64,000 bases of DNA, from assembly GCF_006715395.1 (NCBI RefSeq), contig NZ_VFNC01000001.1, positions 3,968,001 to 4,032,000 on the forward strand, written 5' to 3'. This DNA is from Streptomyces sp. SLBN-31. GTDB lineage: Bacteria > Actinomycetota > Actinomycetes > Streptomycetales > Streptomycetaceae. The notes under the pieces were generated by a model. The model saw only the letters and a list, made by a program, of their open reading frames with translations. It was not told the origin of the DNA and searched no databases. The translations under genes were made by a program, and so were the position numbers. Shown here piece after piece: positions 44,890 to 53,054 of the stretch; position 1 is the stretch's first letter, and every line of letters begins with the position of its first letter.

Positions 44890-44956
44890 GGTTTCCCCCC
44901 GAGCCGCCGTGGCCTGGATGTGGCCGGAATGTGGGTGGTGGAGCGCCGAGGACAGT

Positions 44957-44985
44957 GAAGATACATACCACCCGGTTTAATTTCT
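44957..44985. promoter_or_regulatory. ARE-like operator upstream of the afsA-type gene
   Basis: The sequence contains GATACATACC, then ACCC, then GGTTTAATTTC. Both halves agree with the ARE outline (A-T-A-C-A-T-A-C-C ... C-G-G-T-T-T). It is located about 70 bases upstream of the afsA-type start. It is one of the best ARE-like matches in the window. Confidence 0.75.
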
Positions 44986-45418
44986 AGAAGGAATGCGGAG
45001 TTCCCATGGGCAAAATGTGGAGCACCTCGTTCCCAATCCGCAGAGGAGTGCTCGAAGCGCTCTCTATCCCTGCTGAACGGGCACCTCCGGCACCCTCGCG
45101 GCGCCGTGGAGCCTTCCGGCGGTCCCCGGGCCGGCGGGGGTGTCCTCCGCACGTCTTCTCGAGTCGTTCTCGAGCGGCCTGCCCGAGGGGTCTCTCCCAT
45201 GCGGCGGGCATATTCCCTGATCACGGTGGCCGGGAGGGATCGTGCGGGGCGGATTGGCGGCCGCGGTCCGGCCTAGAGGCCCGCCGGCGCGGGGGCGCGG
45301 CGGACGCCGGGGAGGAGGCGCCGGCGGCCTGGCTGCCACCGACGTCCCGGCTCCCGCGCTCCGGTCCCCGGAAAACCGCATGAGCGCGGCCCTTGGCTCT
45401 GCAAGACCTTCACATTTA
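44986..45418. other. Intergenic between afsA-type gene and second receptor
   Basis: A plus-strand frame from ATG 45003 (MGKMWSTSFPIRRGVLEAL) has a GGAG seven bases upstream but turns into Arg/Pro-rich sequence. It could be a short leader peptide; I do not call it a gene. The remainder is high-GC and featureless. Confidence 0.35.
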
Positions 45419-45446
45419 AAATAGAGACCGCGTGCGCGGTTTGTTA
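45419..45446. promoter_or_regulatory. ARE-like operator upstream of the second receptor
   Basis: A near-palindrome AATAGAGACCGCG-TGCGCGGTTTGTTAC: half-sites GAGACCGC and GCGGTTTG with A/T flanks. It lies about 315 bases upstream of the receptor ATG at 45763, so a transcript with a long leader is implied, or it serves an upstream promoter. Confidence 0.65.
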
Positions 45447-45762
45447 CCATCCTGTGGGTCGGCCGGCGGTGACGGTCTGCGAGGCAGGGGAGCGTGCGTG
45501 CGCGCGCGCTCTCGCGTGTCTCGTGTGCGGTGTCGTGCGGTTCGGTGGCCGGGGTCGTGCCGAGTCGCCCGGACGCCTGTGGATTTGTGCCCGGTTGTTT
45601 TGGTGGGGCCGTATACGGCCCGGCCCGGTCTGGTCTGGTCTGTTGGCGGTGCGTGCTGCCGTGTGCGGGCGGGGCGGTCCGGCCGGGGGGTGGGCCGCGC
45701 GGGCGGGCGGCAATGGTGGAGCCGGTCGGTGGCGGCCGGCCGCAGGTCAGGGAGAGTGGGCG
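45447..45762. other. Leader of the second receptor gene
   Basis: Open in frame with the receptor back to 45454, but the upstream extension is Arg/Gly/Cys-rich and unlike the family, so I treat it as 5' leader. GGGAGAG precedes the ATG at 45763. Confidence 0.45.
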
Positions 45763-46401
45763 ATGGTGAAGCAGGAGCGGGCTGCGCGTACGCGTCAGTC
45801 GTTGGTGCGGGCGGCGGCCGAGGTGTTCGCCCGGGACGGCTTCGTGCTGGCCTCGCTGACCTCGATCAGCAAGCGGGCCGGGGTGAGCAACGGCGCGCTG
45901 CACTTCCACTTCGCCAGCAAGCAGGACCTGGCGCGCGCGGTCGAGGACGAGGCCGCCGCCGTGCTGCGGGCGATCGGCGCCTCCGTACAGGCGGGCGGCT
46001 CCCGTGCGCTGCAGCGGCTCATCGACGCCACCCACGCCCTGATGGAGCACCTGGAGCAGGATGTGGTGGTGCGGGCCGGGTTCGAGCTGGGCAGCGGGCC
46101 GCCGCGCCGGGACGGGGCGGCGGACTTGCGTGGGCAGTGGCAGGGCTGGGTGGAGGAGGTCCTCAAGGACGCCGAGCGCGACGGGATCCTGGCCCCGGGG
46201 GTGTCCGCGGCCGACGCCGCGGTCACGGTGGTGGCGGCGACCGTGGGCTTTGAGCAGCTCGGCGCGGAGGACCCGGTGTGGATGTCGGCGCGGACGCTGG
46301 TGCAGTTCTGGGACCTGCTGCTGCCCCGGCTGGCAGCGGCCGACGTCCTGGACGGGCTCGAGCCCGGCGGCACCCCGGCCACGGCGTCCCGCCAGGGATG
46401 A
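45763..46401 (+). CDS. TetR-family butyrolactone receptor or pseudo-receptor (ScbR2/JadR2-like)
   Basis: A 212-residue protein from ATG 45763 (VKQERAARTRQSLVRAAAEV). The helix-turn-helix is SLTSISKRAGVSNGALHFHF followed by ASKQDLARAV, clearly of ArpA type. The region that should carry the ligand-pocket Trp differs from that of the first receptor (LRGQWQGWVEEVL). Second copies of this kind often bind antibiotics rather than butyrolactones (pseudo-receptors). That assignment here is inference. The gene stands close to the afsA-type gene, as in known signalling loci. Confidence 0.85.
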   Translation: MVKQERAARTRQSLVRAAAEVFARDGFVLASLTSISKRAGVSNGALHFHFASKQDLARAVEDEAAAVLRAIGASVQAGGSRALQRLIDATHALMEHLEQDVVVRAGFELGSGPPRRDGAADLRGQWQGWVEEVLKDAERDGILAPGVSAADAAVTVVAATVGFEQLGAEDPVWMSARTLVQFWDLLLPRLAAADVLDGLEPGGTPATASRQG

Positions 46402-46700
46402 CCGCACCAGCACCCGTGGCCTGTCACGGGCCGGCACTGCCCTGGCTGCCTTGTAGGCCTTGGCTGCCGTGCTGTGCTGATCCCTGGTTTGGCTGACCGG
46501 GCAGGACGGGCCGCGTGCCAGAGCGTGGCGCGGTAGGGCGGGTCCGTCCTGGACGGAAAAGCCATTTCGGCGAGGTGGAGCGCCCGTGGAAACACCCAGC
46601 CGGCGCGTACCGCCAGAACCCCTTGCACAAGAGGAGGGTGACACCACTTCGGACGGCTCTGGATGCGTACCCGCACCACGGACCGCTCGCGCGGAGCAGC
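46402..46700. other. Intergenic, no gene
   Basis: Plus-strand frames read across it without recognisable features. A leucine- and tryptophan-containing repeat-like stretch at 46430-46470 (CTGGCTGCCTTG type) is not a clear hairpin. Confidence 0.4.
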
Positions 46701-46983
46701 ATGTACGCCATGGAGATTACGGCCCGGGACTTCGACCGGAAGTCCTCCCAGATCCTCGCCGCAGCAGCCCGTGGCGAGACCGTCACCGTCACCAAGAACG
46801 GCACCCCCGGGGCCACGGGTCGTGCCGATCAACGACACCGAGGTGCCCCCGTACCCGACCGATGCCATGGGTGACCTCGATCTGCCCGACCTCGGCCTGC
46901 CCGACCTCACCGACGGCGAGAGCGAGGACGCTCCTCAGGGCCGGGGGTTAGGGTCGGCGGATGCGCCGGTTCACAGAGGGTGA
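46701..46983 (+). pseudogene. Phd/YefM-type antitoxin, frameshifted
   Basis: The frame from ATG 46701 reads MEITARDFDRKSSQILAAAA and RGETVTVTKNGTP, which is the conserved Phd/YefM start. The next part, RVVPINDTEVPPYPTDAMGD, is in the following frame, so one base is gained or lost near 46815. No toxin gene (Fic/Doc or RelE) follows; the next gene is a phosphotransferase. It is an orphan antitoxin remnant. Confidence 0.6.
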
Positions 46984-47950
46984 AGTCTTGTCGGGGGTTG
47001 TGCGGGAGGCGTTGGGGGCGGGGGCCTGCGTGGTGGGGGTGGAGCGGTTGCGTGGCGGGAGCAAGAAGGGGGTCTACCGGGTTCATACGGAGGGGTCGCG
47101 CGCGGCGAGTGTGATCGTTTACAGCTGGGCGGAGGGCGAGAATTTCTGGCCGGCTGTGGGCGCTGTCGACGCGGCCGATCCGTTCGCTCCGGCCTCGGGG
47201 CTGGTCCCCTTCCTGGCCGCGCAGCGCAGGCTGGACGGTCTGGGAGTGCGGGTTCCGGGGGTGCTGGTGGCGGACGACAGCCGGCGCCACGGCCCGGCGG
47301 ATGTGGCGGTTCTCGAGGACGTTGCCGGCGGCACGCTGGAAGCGCTGCTGACGACGGATCCCGCCCGCGCCTCGCAGGCCCTGCGCGAGCTGGCCGCCCT
47401 GCTTCAGGTGATGCACCGGCAGCACAGTGAGCACTACGGCAGGGTGGATGTCCTCGAGGGGAGCGGCACAGTGGGGGGCGGTTCATGCCAGCGGCTGGTG
47501 CTGGAGCGTGCCGTGGAGGATCTCGGCGAGGCGGCCGGACGTGAGCCCAGGATCGCAGCGGCCGCGGCCTTGTTGCACGAGCGCCTGCAGGAGCTGGCCG
47601 GGCGGGTGGCGCCGCGCAGGCAGCACGCGCTGATCCACGGCGAACTCGGCCCGGACCACGTCCTGGTCGATGCCCTGGGGCATCCCGTTCTCATCGACAT
47701 CGAAGGGCTGATGTTTTTCGATGTCGAGTGGGAGCACGTGTTCCTGCGGCTGCGTTTCGGCGACCACTACCCGGCCTTGTCCCGCCCCGGACTCGATCCG
47801 GCACGGAGCGACCTCTACCTGCTCGCGATGCGTCTTTCCCTGGTGGCCGGCCCCCTTCGCCTGCTCGACGGCGACTTCCCGCACCGCACGGTGATGCAGG
47901 ACATCGCCGAGCACAACGTCAGGCAAACGCTGGCCTTGTTGGCCCGGTAG
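46961..47950 (+). CDS. Aminoglycoside-phosphotransferase-like (APH) kinase
   Basis: A 329-residue protein. The kinase fold is visible: GGSKKGVYRVHTEGSRAAS as the nucleotide loop, ALIHGELGPDHVLVDALGHP as the catalytic loop, and LIDIEGLMFFDVEWEH as the metal-binding loop. The catalytic loop has Glu where APH enzymes have Asp (HGD) and His where they have Asn, so activity may be altered. Members include antibiotic kinases and small-molecule kinases (homoserine, choline, methylthioribose); the substrate is unknown. It begins inside the decayed antitoxin sequence. Confidence 0.78.
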   Translation: MRRFTEGEVLSGVVREALGAGACVVGVERLRGGSKKGVYRVHTEGSRAASVIVYSWAEGENFWPAVGAVDAADPFAPASGLVPFLAAQRRLDGLGVRVPGVLVADDSRRHGPADVAVLEDVAGGTLEALLTTDPARASQALRELAALLQVMHRQHSEHYGRVDVLEGSGTVGGGSCQRLVLERAVEDLGEAAGREPRIAAAAALLHERLQELAGRVAPRRQHALIHGELGPDHVLVDALGHPVLIDIEGLMFFDVEWEHVFLRLRFGDHYPALSRPGLDPARSDLYLLAMRLSLVAGPLRLLDGDFPHRTVMQDIAEHNVRQTLALLAR

Positions 47951-48331
47951 CACCGCGTCCGTCACCTGCCTATCACTCCCGGCGCAACGGCCGGTCCTCG
48001 ACGCGTTCTCCTGGCGCACGCGTCACTGTTGTCATCACTGGTGGGCATGCGCGGGCCGGCTGATCGGCCACCGCCTTGGGAACCGGCCGGCAAACGCTGC
48101 TCCTCGACCGGCGCTGGCGCCTGCTCGCATACCTCGCAACAGGGCCCCGCGACGGTTGTGATGGGTGCCGTGGGGTGCTGGCAGGGGGCGGGGGTGCGGG
48201 TGGGTTCGAGTGGTCCTTGAGCAGGGCTCAAGGGTTGGGGGGTGGGGGGATGTTGTACTGGCGGCAGGGACCGGGTTCGGCCGCGCGGACCGGGGCTGGT
48301 CCGGGTGATTGATGGGCTTTCGGGAGTGAGC
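47951..48331. other. Intergenic, no gene
   Basis: About 380 bases with short, low-information frames. No terminator or repeat is obvious. Confidence 0.4.
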
Positions 48332-48811
48332 ATGAGCAGCACCAAGAGCGGCAAGAGCACCAAGAGCGGCGAGAGCGGCTCGTATGAGGGGTTCTCGGCC
48401 GAGGAACGGGCCGCGATGAAGGACCACGCCAAGGAGCAGAAGGCGGCGGCGCGGCGCGGTTCGCAGGCGGAGAAGGCGGCGCTGGCGGAGCAGGACGTCC
48501 TGGCCAAGATCGCCGAGATGCAGGGTGCGGACCGGGTGATGGCCGAGCGGGTCCATGCCGTCGTCACCGCCAGCGCTCCTCAGCTGGCGCCGAAGCTGTG
48601 GTACGGCATGCCCGCCTACGCCCTGGACGGCAAGGTGGTGTGCTTCTTCCAGAGCGCGGCGAAGTTCAAGGCCCGCTACGCCACCCTCGGCTTCAACGAC
48701 CCGGCCCAGCTGGACGAGGGGTCGATGTGGGCGACCGCTTTCGCGCTGAGTGAGGTGACGGCCGAGGTGGAGGAGCAGATCGCGGCGCTGGTCAAGCGAG
48801 CCGTCGGCTAG
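48332..48811 (+). CDS. DUF1801-family protein
   Basis: About 159 residues from ATG 48332. The N-terminus carries a Ser/Gly/Lys repeat (SSTKSGKSTKSGESGS) that is probably disordered. Then follow a helix (EERAAMKDHAKEQKAAAR) and a DUF1801-like domain: HAVVTASAPQLAPKLWYGMP, AYALDGKVVCFFQSAAKFKA and LSEVTAEVEEQI. The fold is YdhG/YjbR-like; members are small proteins of unknown function, some linked to stress. The gene is intact and solitary. Confidence 0.75.
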   Translation: MSSTKSGKSTKSGESGSYEGFSAEERAAMKDHAKEQKAAARRGSQAEKAALAEQDVLAKIAEMQGADRVMAERVHAVVTASAPQLAPKLWYGMPAYALDGKVVCFFQSAAKFKARYATLGFNDPAQLDEGSMWATAFALSEVTAEVEEQIAALVKRAVG

Positions 48812-48999
48812 AGGGAACGCCCTGTCAGGTCGGGACGCCCCGACAGGTGACAGGTGACAGGTGGTTGCCCCTCTTCGTGGTGTGTCCGCGGTGGTGATCG
48901 GGGTGCGCGGCCAGTCGGGGGACGCTGCGCGTCGTTTCCACTTGCCTGCGGCCGGGGCGGACGTGGGCCCATGCGTCGGGCGGGGCGCGGTGGGCGCCG

Positions 49000-49465
49000 A
49001 TGCTGCCCTCGTCCCGGCGTTTCGACGCCAACCCCAGCATCGACGCAGCCACCGTCAGCACACTCGCCAGCTGCGAGTGGATCAAGAAGGGGCAGCCGCT
49101 CTGCCTGATCGGCGACTCCGGCACCGGCAAGTCGCACATGCTGATCGCCCTGGGCGCCGAGGCCGCCATGAAGGGCTACCGGGTCCGATACACGATCGAA
49201 GCCGCCGACGAGAAGCAGCTCACCAAGACCATCGCCCGCTACGGCCGCGTCGATCTATTGTGTATCGACGAGTTGGGATACAGCGTCGCCATCGCCTCCG
49301 AACGAGTCGTTCGGCGGCTGGACGAAGACCTTCACCGACCCCCGGCTCTGCGCGGCCATCGTCGACTGACTGACCTTCAACGGCACGATCATCGAGACCG
49401 GCACCGACTCCTACCGGCTCGCCGGCACCCGAGCCCGAGCCGAGGAACCTGCCAAGGCTGGTTGA
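49000..49465 (+). pseudogene. IstB (IS21 helper ATPase) with internal deletions, frameshift and stop
   Basis: The start (ANPSIDAATVSTLASCEWIK) and Walker A (CLIGDSGTGKSHMLIALGAE) are good. Between RYT and the EAADEKQL part about ten residues of the normal protein are missing. After LCIDELGY about twenty more are gone, and the frame shifts to SVAIASNESFGGWTKTF. A TGA follows the VD of AAIVD, then TFNGTIIETGTDSYRL ends at 49463-49465. Two deletions, a shift and a stop make it inactive. The IstA partner is absent. Confidence 0.7.
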
Positions 49466-49554
49466 CGCCTGCGGCTTCCTACTCGACTGCCTGACGCCCT
49501 CCGGGCGGCAGGCAGTTCCCACGATGAGGGGCAGGCTCGACGGTTTCTCAAGGC

Positions 49555-50082
49555 CTATGCGGATCCGTCCACCGACGGCGCTGGGGCATACGGCTCGATC
49601 TCATGCCATGCCGGTGGGCCACCAAGCTGCCAGTCGAGCGGCAGCTGCGATCCGTCCAGTGAGGCACGGGCCGCATTGACGAAACGCATTTGGCCCTCAG
49701 CCAGGGCGGCGTGGATCCTCTGCAAGTCCTCGCGCGTCTTGGGTGAGCTGTCGACCAGTTCACAGAAGCGTCCCACGGCCCCCGTCAGTTCTGAAGCTGC
49801 CGCCGCCACTTCACGCGGCGCAACCAGGCTGATCGTCGTGAGCGCCGAGTGCCACGGCACCCAATCAGCCGTATGGGGCCGGTCCTCGAGGAACGCCTCA
49901 CGAAGTTCCATCTCCAGCGTGGCGAACGCCTGCAAGAAGGCCGCATACGCCGCCGTCCGGTTGTCCCTGATCCACTGCTGATTCTGGCTCCGCCGTCCGA
50001 CCACACCGCCGGCAACAACCCCTACGAGCGTGGTGGCAGCACCACCTGCGCTCGAGATCACCAGCTCCCACGGAACAGCCAC
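49555..50082 (-). CDS. Hypothetical protein with one membrane helix
   Basis: About 175 residues; GTG 50082 has GGGGG five bases upstream, so it is preferred over the upstream TTG. A hydrophobic N-terminal helix (ELVISSAGGAATTLVGVVAG) is followed by a helical soluble part: DNRTAAYAAFLQAFATLEME, then DWVPWHSALTTISLVAPREV and a Pro-rich end. Proteins of this layout are common in Streptomyces accessory regions and have no known role. A 9-bp tandem repeat begins 50 bases upstream. Confidence 0.6.
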   Translation of the reverse strand: MAVPWELVISSAGGAATTLVGVVAGGVVGRRSQNQQWIRDNRTAAYAAFLQAFATLEMELREAFLEDRPHTADWVPWHSALTTISLVAPREVAAAASELTGAVGRFCELVDSSPKTREDLQRIHAALAEGQMRFVNAARASLDGSQLPLDWQLGGPPAWHEIEPYAPAPSVDGSA

Positions 50083-50130
50083 GACAACCCCCCACACACT
50101 GAACGTGCCGCGCAACCGAACAAGGCTCAG

Positions 50131-50175
50131 CCCAGAAGCCCAGAAGCCCAGAAGCCCAGAAGCCCAGAAGCCCAG
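50131..50175. repeat. Tandem repeat, CCCAGAAGC x5
   Basis: Five near-perfect 9-base units (period 9) from 50131 to 50175. Read as codons the unit would encode a three-residue repeat. It lies between the hypothetical gene and a decayed frame and has no dyad or spacer structure, so it is not CRISPR. Such repeats are hypervariable in length. Confidence 0.85.
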
Positions 50176-50463
50176 ACGTTAGCCGATCACGCCGGACCCG
50201 CTCCGCGCGACCTCGTCGAGACGGCCAACCAGCGACTCGCCGAATCGCACTGGACCCACACGCTGACGTCATTTCTCGTGAACATCCCCGGACAATCGCT
50301 GCTGCTGAACATGAACAAAGCCACCGGCCTGGCCCTGCCCTGGGACTGCGGCGTCGTCGACATCGTCGAAAGGGGCGCGTCAGCAGGATCGAGCTGCTCT
50401 CGTGAGATGTTCGGCCGAGCAGGTTGTGGCCCGCTGCGCATGCGCGTACTGCCGGCCACCTGA
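50176..50463 (+). pseudogene. Fragment of an unknown protein
   Basis: The frame contains ADHAGPAPRDLVETANQRLA, HWTHTLTSFLVNIPGQSLLL and ATGLALPWDCGVVDIVERG. This has the look of coding sequence, but the N-terminus runs into the tandem repeat and the end is ill-defined. Family unknown. Confidence 0.3.
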
Positions 50464-50532
50464 TCAACCCCTCTCTGGCATTCGGTGACAGGACTTGCCT
50501 CTACGACAAGAGAGGGGGCAGGAGGCGGCAGC

Positions 50533-51045
50533 GTGGAGGCGGTAGGAGCGGTCAGCCTGATCCGCATGGCCGCTGCCAACCTGGCCGGCGAACCCTGGCA
50601 GCGCCCCTCGGACGCTTGCCTGGTCCAGGTGGGCCTGGACGCCCTGCTGGCCGGCGTCGAGGCTCCCTCGTTTTTCCTGCCGGCCGGCCTCGCGCGTGGT
50701 GAATACCCCCAGGCCCGCGGGCTGTTCGGCCTGGTACTGCAAGAGCTGGGTCTGCTGCCGCCGGTCTCGCAAGATCTTGGCGGGGCGCGATGGACCGCAG
50801 CTTGGTGGTGGGCCGGCCAGATCGTGGCATGCCGGCTCGATCCCGGGCGCGGAGCGAAGCTGATCCATGAGGAGGCTGCAGCCGAACTCGGCTATCCCGA
50901 CGCGCTGCAGCCCGTCGTCGATCTGGCGAGAGCACCCGGCCTGCCGGACAGCCGACCTCCGCACCAGCCGCCCCTTGGCGACCGGGTCACCTTTGCCGCG
51001 CGAGACCTTCTCGCCACCCAAGCGCACCCCGGCCACAGCCTTTGA
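50533..51045 (+). CDS. Conserved Streptomyces hypothetical protein
   Basis: About 170 residues from GTG 50533, with AGGAGG seven bases upstream. It is helical: SLIRMAAANLAGEPWQRPSD, ACLVQVGLDALLAGVEAPSF, then YPQARGLFGLVLQELGLLPP. I recall similar frames as hypothetical proteins in Streptomyces, but no function. The C-terminal part after residue 130 is Pro-rich and may be a diverged tail. Confidence 0.6.
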   Translation: MEAVGAVSLIRMAAANLAGEPWQRPSDACLVQVGLDALLAGVEAPSFFLPAGLARGEYPQARGLFGLVLQELGLLPPVSQDLGGARWTAAWWWAGQIVACRLDPGRGAKLIHEEAAAELGYPDALQPVVDLARAPGLPDSRPPHQPPLGDRVTFAARDLLATQAHPGHSL

Positions 51046-51222
51046 GCTGCGTCGCATGCCCCACCATGACCGGTTCCCGCACGTCGTGCCACAACCTGCG
51101 GGGCACCGGCACGTGTGCCTGAGTTCCGGGGTCAGCTGACCGACGAGCACAGGGCCTGCCCTGTGGGTGGCGAAGGAAGTCGTTTGCCGCCCGACGCCGG
51201 CGTTCCTAGCCTGCGTCGGGTG
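51046..51222. other. Short intergenic region, no gene
   Basis: Open in frame with the following nucleotidyltransferase from 51115, but without a start or family character. Treated as leader. Confidence 0.4.
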
Positions 51223-51714
51223 ATGACGGGTGATGACGTGTTGTGCGTGCTGGCCCTGCTGCAGCGGGCGCAGGCGGACGTGTGGGTGGGTGGCGGATGG
51301 GGAATCGACGCTCTGATCGGGGAGCAGACCCGACACCATCGCGATCTGGACCTGATGCACCGGCAGGAGCAGGAGGCGGCTGTGCTGGCCGCCCTGGGTG
51401 CGGCGGGTTTCGTTCAGAGCCTGAACTGCAGGCCCGTCCGGTTCGTGGTGAGGGCTGCGGACGGACGGGAGATTGACCTTCACCCGCTGGTCTTCGCTGA
51501 TGACGGCTCAGCGGTGCAGGCCTCGCCCGCACCGCAACGGCCCTTCACCTATCCCTCCTCCTGCTTCGTGACGGGAACCATCCACGGGGCGCCTGTCCCC
51601 TGCCTGTCCGCCTGGCAGCAGGTCTACTTCCACCAGGGATACCAACCATCGGAACGCGACCGGCACGACATGGCACAACTGCGCCGCGTCTTCGGGATCA
51701 CCACGCACTTTTGA
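51223..51714 (+). CDS. LinA/ANT(2'')-like nucleotidyltransferase
   Basis: A 163-residue protein from ATG 51223. The polymerase-beta-type active site is seen in VWVGGGWGIDALIGEQTR, followed by HHRDLDLMHR, where GGW...D...H-x-D-x-D matches lincosamide/2''-aminoglycoside nucleotidyltransferases. Then come REIDLHPLVFAD and PVPCLSAWQQVYFHQGY, typical for the family. These enzymes add AMP to drugs; whether this one does, or has another substrate, is not known. No other resistance gene is directly adjacent; the APH-like kinase is 4 kb away. Confidence 0.8.
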   Translation: MTGDDVLCVLALLQRAQADVWVGGGWGIDALIGEQTRHHRDLDLMHRQEQEAAVLAALGAAGFVQSLNCRPVRFVVRAADGREIDLHPLVFADDGSAVQASPAPQRPFTYPSSCFVTGTIHGAPVPCLSAWQQVYFHQGYQPSERDRHDMAQLRRVFGITTHF

Positions 51715-51819
51715 CCTCGAGGCGGTGCCAAAACTCAACCGGTATTTTCGCGCGCACGGAGCACGCACCGATGCCGGAACTCATCGGCATGCGCTGTTCC
51801 TGGTCATCGACAAGCCAAG

Positions 51820-52066
51820 CGCTCTCGTCGCCGGCGCCCTGCCGGGCAGCCCTGTCGTGATCGACGCCGATGACGCCCGGGGAGCCGCTGCCCGAACTGC
51901 CCTGCCGTCTTCGCACGGTGGCCGGACGTGTACGCGATGGGGTGGTCGGGGACGGATCGGATCTGTCGGGTCGGCCGGGTGGACAGGGCCGAGGTCGGCC
52001 CGTGGCGTCAGGAGGGGCGGCAGATCCGCCGCGCACTGCAGGCACCCGCTGATCCCTGTTCGTGAC
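51820..52066 (+). pseudogene. Frameshifted hypothetical protein
   Basis: Three frames in sequence give GSPVVIDADDAR, then GEPLPELPCRLRTVAGR and finally DVYAMGWSGTDRICRVGRVD followed by RAEVGPWRQEGRQIRRALQA to a TGA at 52064-52066. They look like parts of one small protein with two one-base shifts. I do not know the family. From 51725 and up to 52265 there are only further weak frames. Confidence 0.35.
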
Positions 52067-52265
52067 CGCTTCGGCGCACGTCGTGCCGGAGCCCGTCGGG
52101 CGGGCGGCCCTGACCGTGGCTCGGGCCGGGGGTGTGCCGGGCCGCCGGTGCTTCCCTCGGGCGGGAGGCACCGGTGCACGCTTCGCCGAGGAGGACCGCC
52201 GCTGTGGGGATACGCTTTTTTGGGGCGTTGCGGGTCAGTGCCGTCGCCTGACATCTCAGCGCCGC

Positions 52266-52982
52266 TCACCAGGGCACGGGCGTTGCGTCCCAGGAGAAGA
52301 AGCCACCGGTGGGGCCGTCGTCGGGCAGCAGGGCCAGGCGGGCGGCTGCCTGGGCGGCCTCGGCCGGGTCGTCGCCGGCAGCGGCGGCCAGGGGGTTGAG
52401 GTCGGTGGCCCGCATGCCGGGGGCGAGCGTGTTGACCTTGAAGCCGTCCTCGGCCAGCGTCTGGGCGTAAAGGACGGTGAGGGCGTTGAGGGCGGCTTTG
52501 GAGGACCGGTAGGCGGCGGCGCCACCGCTTCCCGGGGTGAACTGGGGGTTGGGGTTCGTGCTCCAGGTCAGCGATGCGGTGCCGCTGGAGATGTTGACGA
52601 TGCGCGGATGCGCAGAGCGGCGCAGGGCGGGCAGGAAGGCATTGGTCACCGCCACCACCCCGAAGACGTTGGTCTCGTATGTGCGCCGGAACTCCTCGAC
52701 GCTCGTGTCGGCCGGCGGGGCGAGTGAGGTTGAGATCCCGGCGTTGTTGACCAGCACGTCCAGACGGTCCACCTGGGTCGCGGCCCGTGCGATGCCGTCC
52801 ATATCTGTCACGTCGAGGACCAGCAGGCGGGCGCCTGCGCCGATCTCCTCGACGGCTCGCTGTCCGAGCCCGCGGTCGCGAGAGCCCACGTACACGGTGA
52901 GGCCCTCGGCGGCGAGGAGCCGGGCGATGTGCTTGCCGATGCCCTTGTTGGCACCGGTGACCAGAGCTGTGCGATCGTTCAT
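52266..52982 (-). CDS. Short-chain dehydrogenase/reductase (SDR)
   Basis: A 238-residue protein from ATG 52982. The classical SDR motifs are present: TALVTGANKGIGKHIARLLA for the cofactor, DVLVNNAGIST, a catalytic Ser (NISSGTASL), and Y-R-S-S-K with Tyr and Lys. VYVGSRDRG with Arg suggests NADPH. It is probably a ketoreductase of the 'carbonyl reductase-like' group. The gene is divergent from an XRE regulator that probably controls it; such pairs are common in Streptomyces. Confidence 0.88.
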   Translation of the reverse strand: MNDRTALVTGANKGIGKHIARLLAAEGLTVYVGSRDRGLGQRAVEEIGAGARLLVLDVTDMDGIARAATQVDRLDVLVNNAGISTSLAPPADTSVEEFRRTYETNVFGVVAVTNAFLPALRRSAHPRIVNISSGTASLTWSTNPNPQFTPGSGGAAAYRSSKAALNALTVLYAQTLAEDGFKVNTLAPGMRATDLNPLAAAAGDDPAEAAQAAARLALLPDDGPTGGFFSWDATPVPW

Positions 52983-53054
52983 GGCAACTACCGTTCCCTG
53001 GCTGTGGGCGCCCTGCCAGGGACAACCTGTACCAGGCAGTGGGAGGAAAGCGGC

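Noticed and set aside
45003..45383. 125-codon plus-strand frame divergent from the afsA-type gene
   Set aside because: A plausible start and GGAG, but after about 20 residues the sequence is Arg/Pro low complexity; kept only as a possible leader peptide.
45064..46647. 527-codon minus-strand frame opposite the second receptor
   Set aside because: It lies over a well-formed TetR gene and a leader; composition is that of antisense DNA.
50131..50175. CRISPR array
   Set aside because: Nine-base units repeat without spacers; this is a simple tandem repeat.
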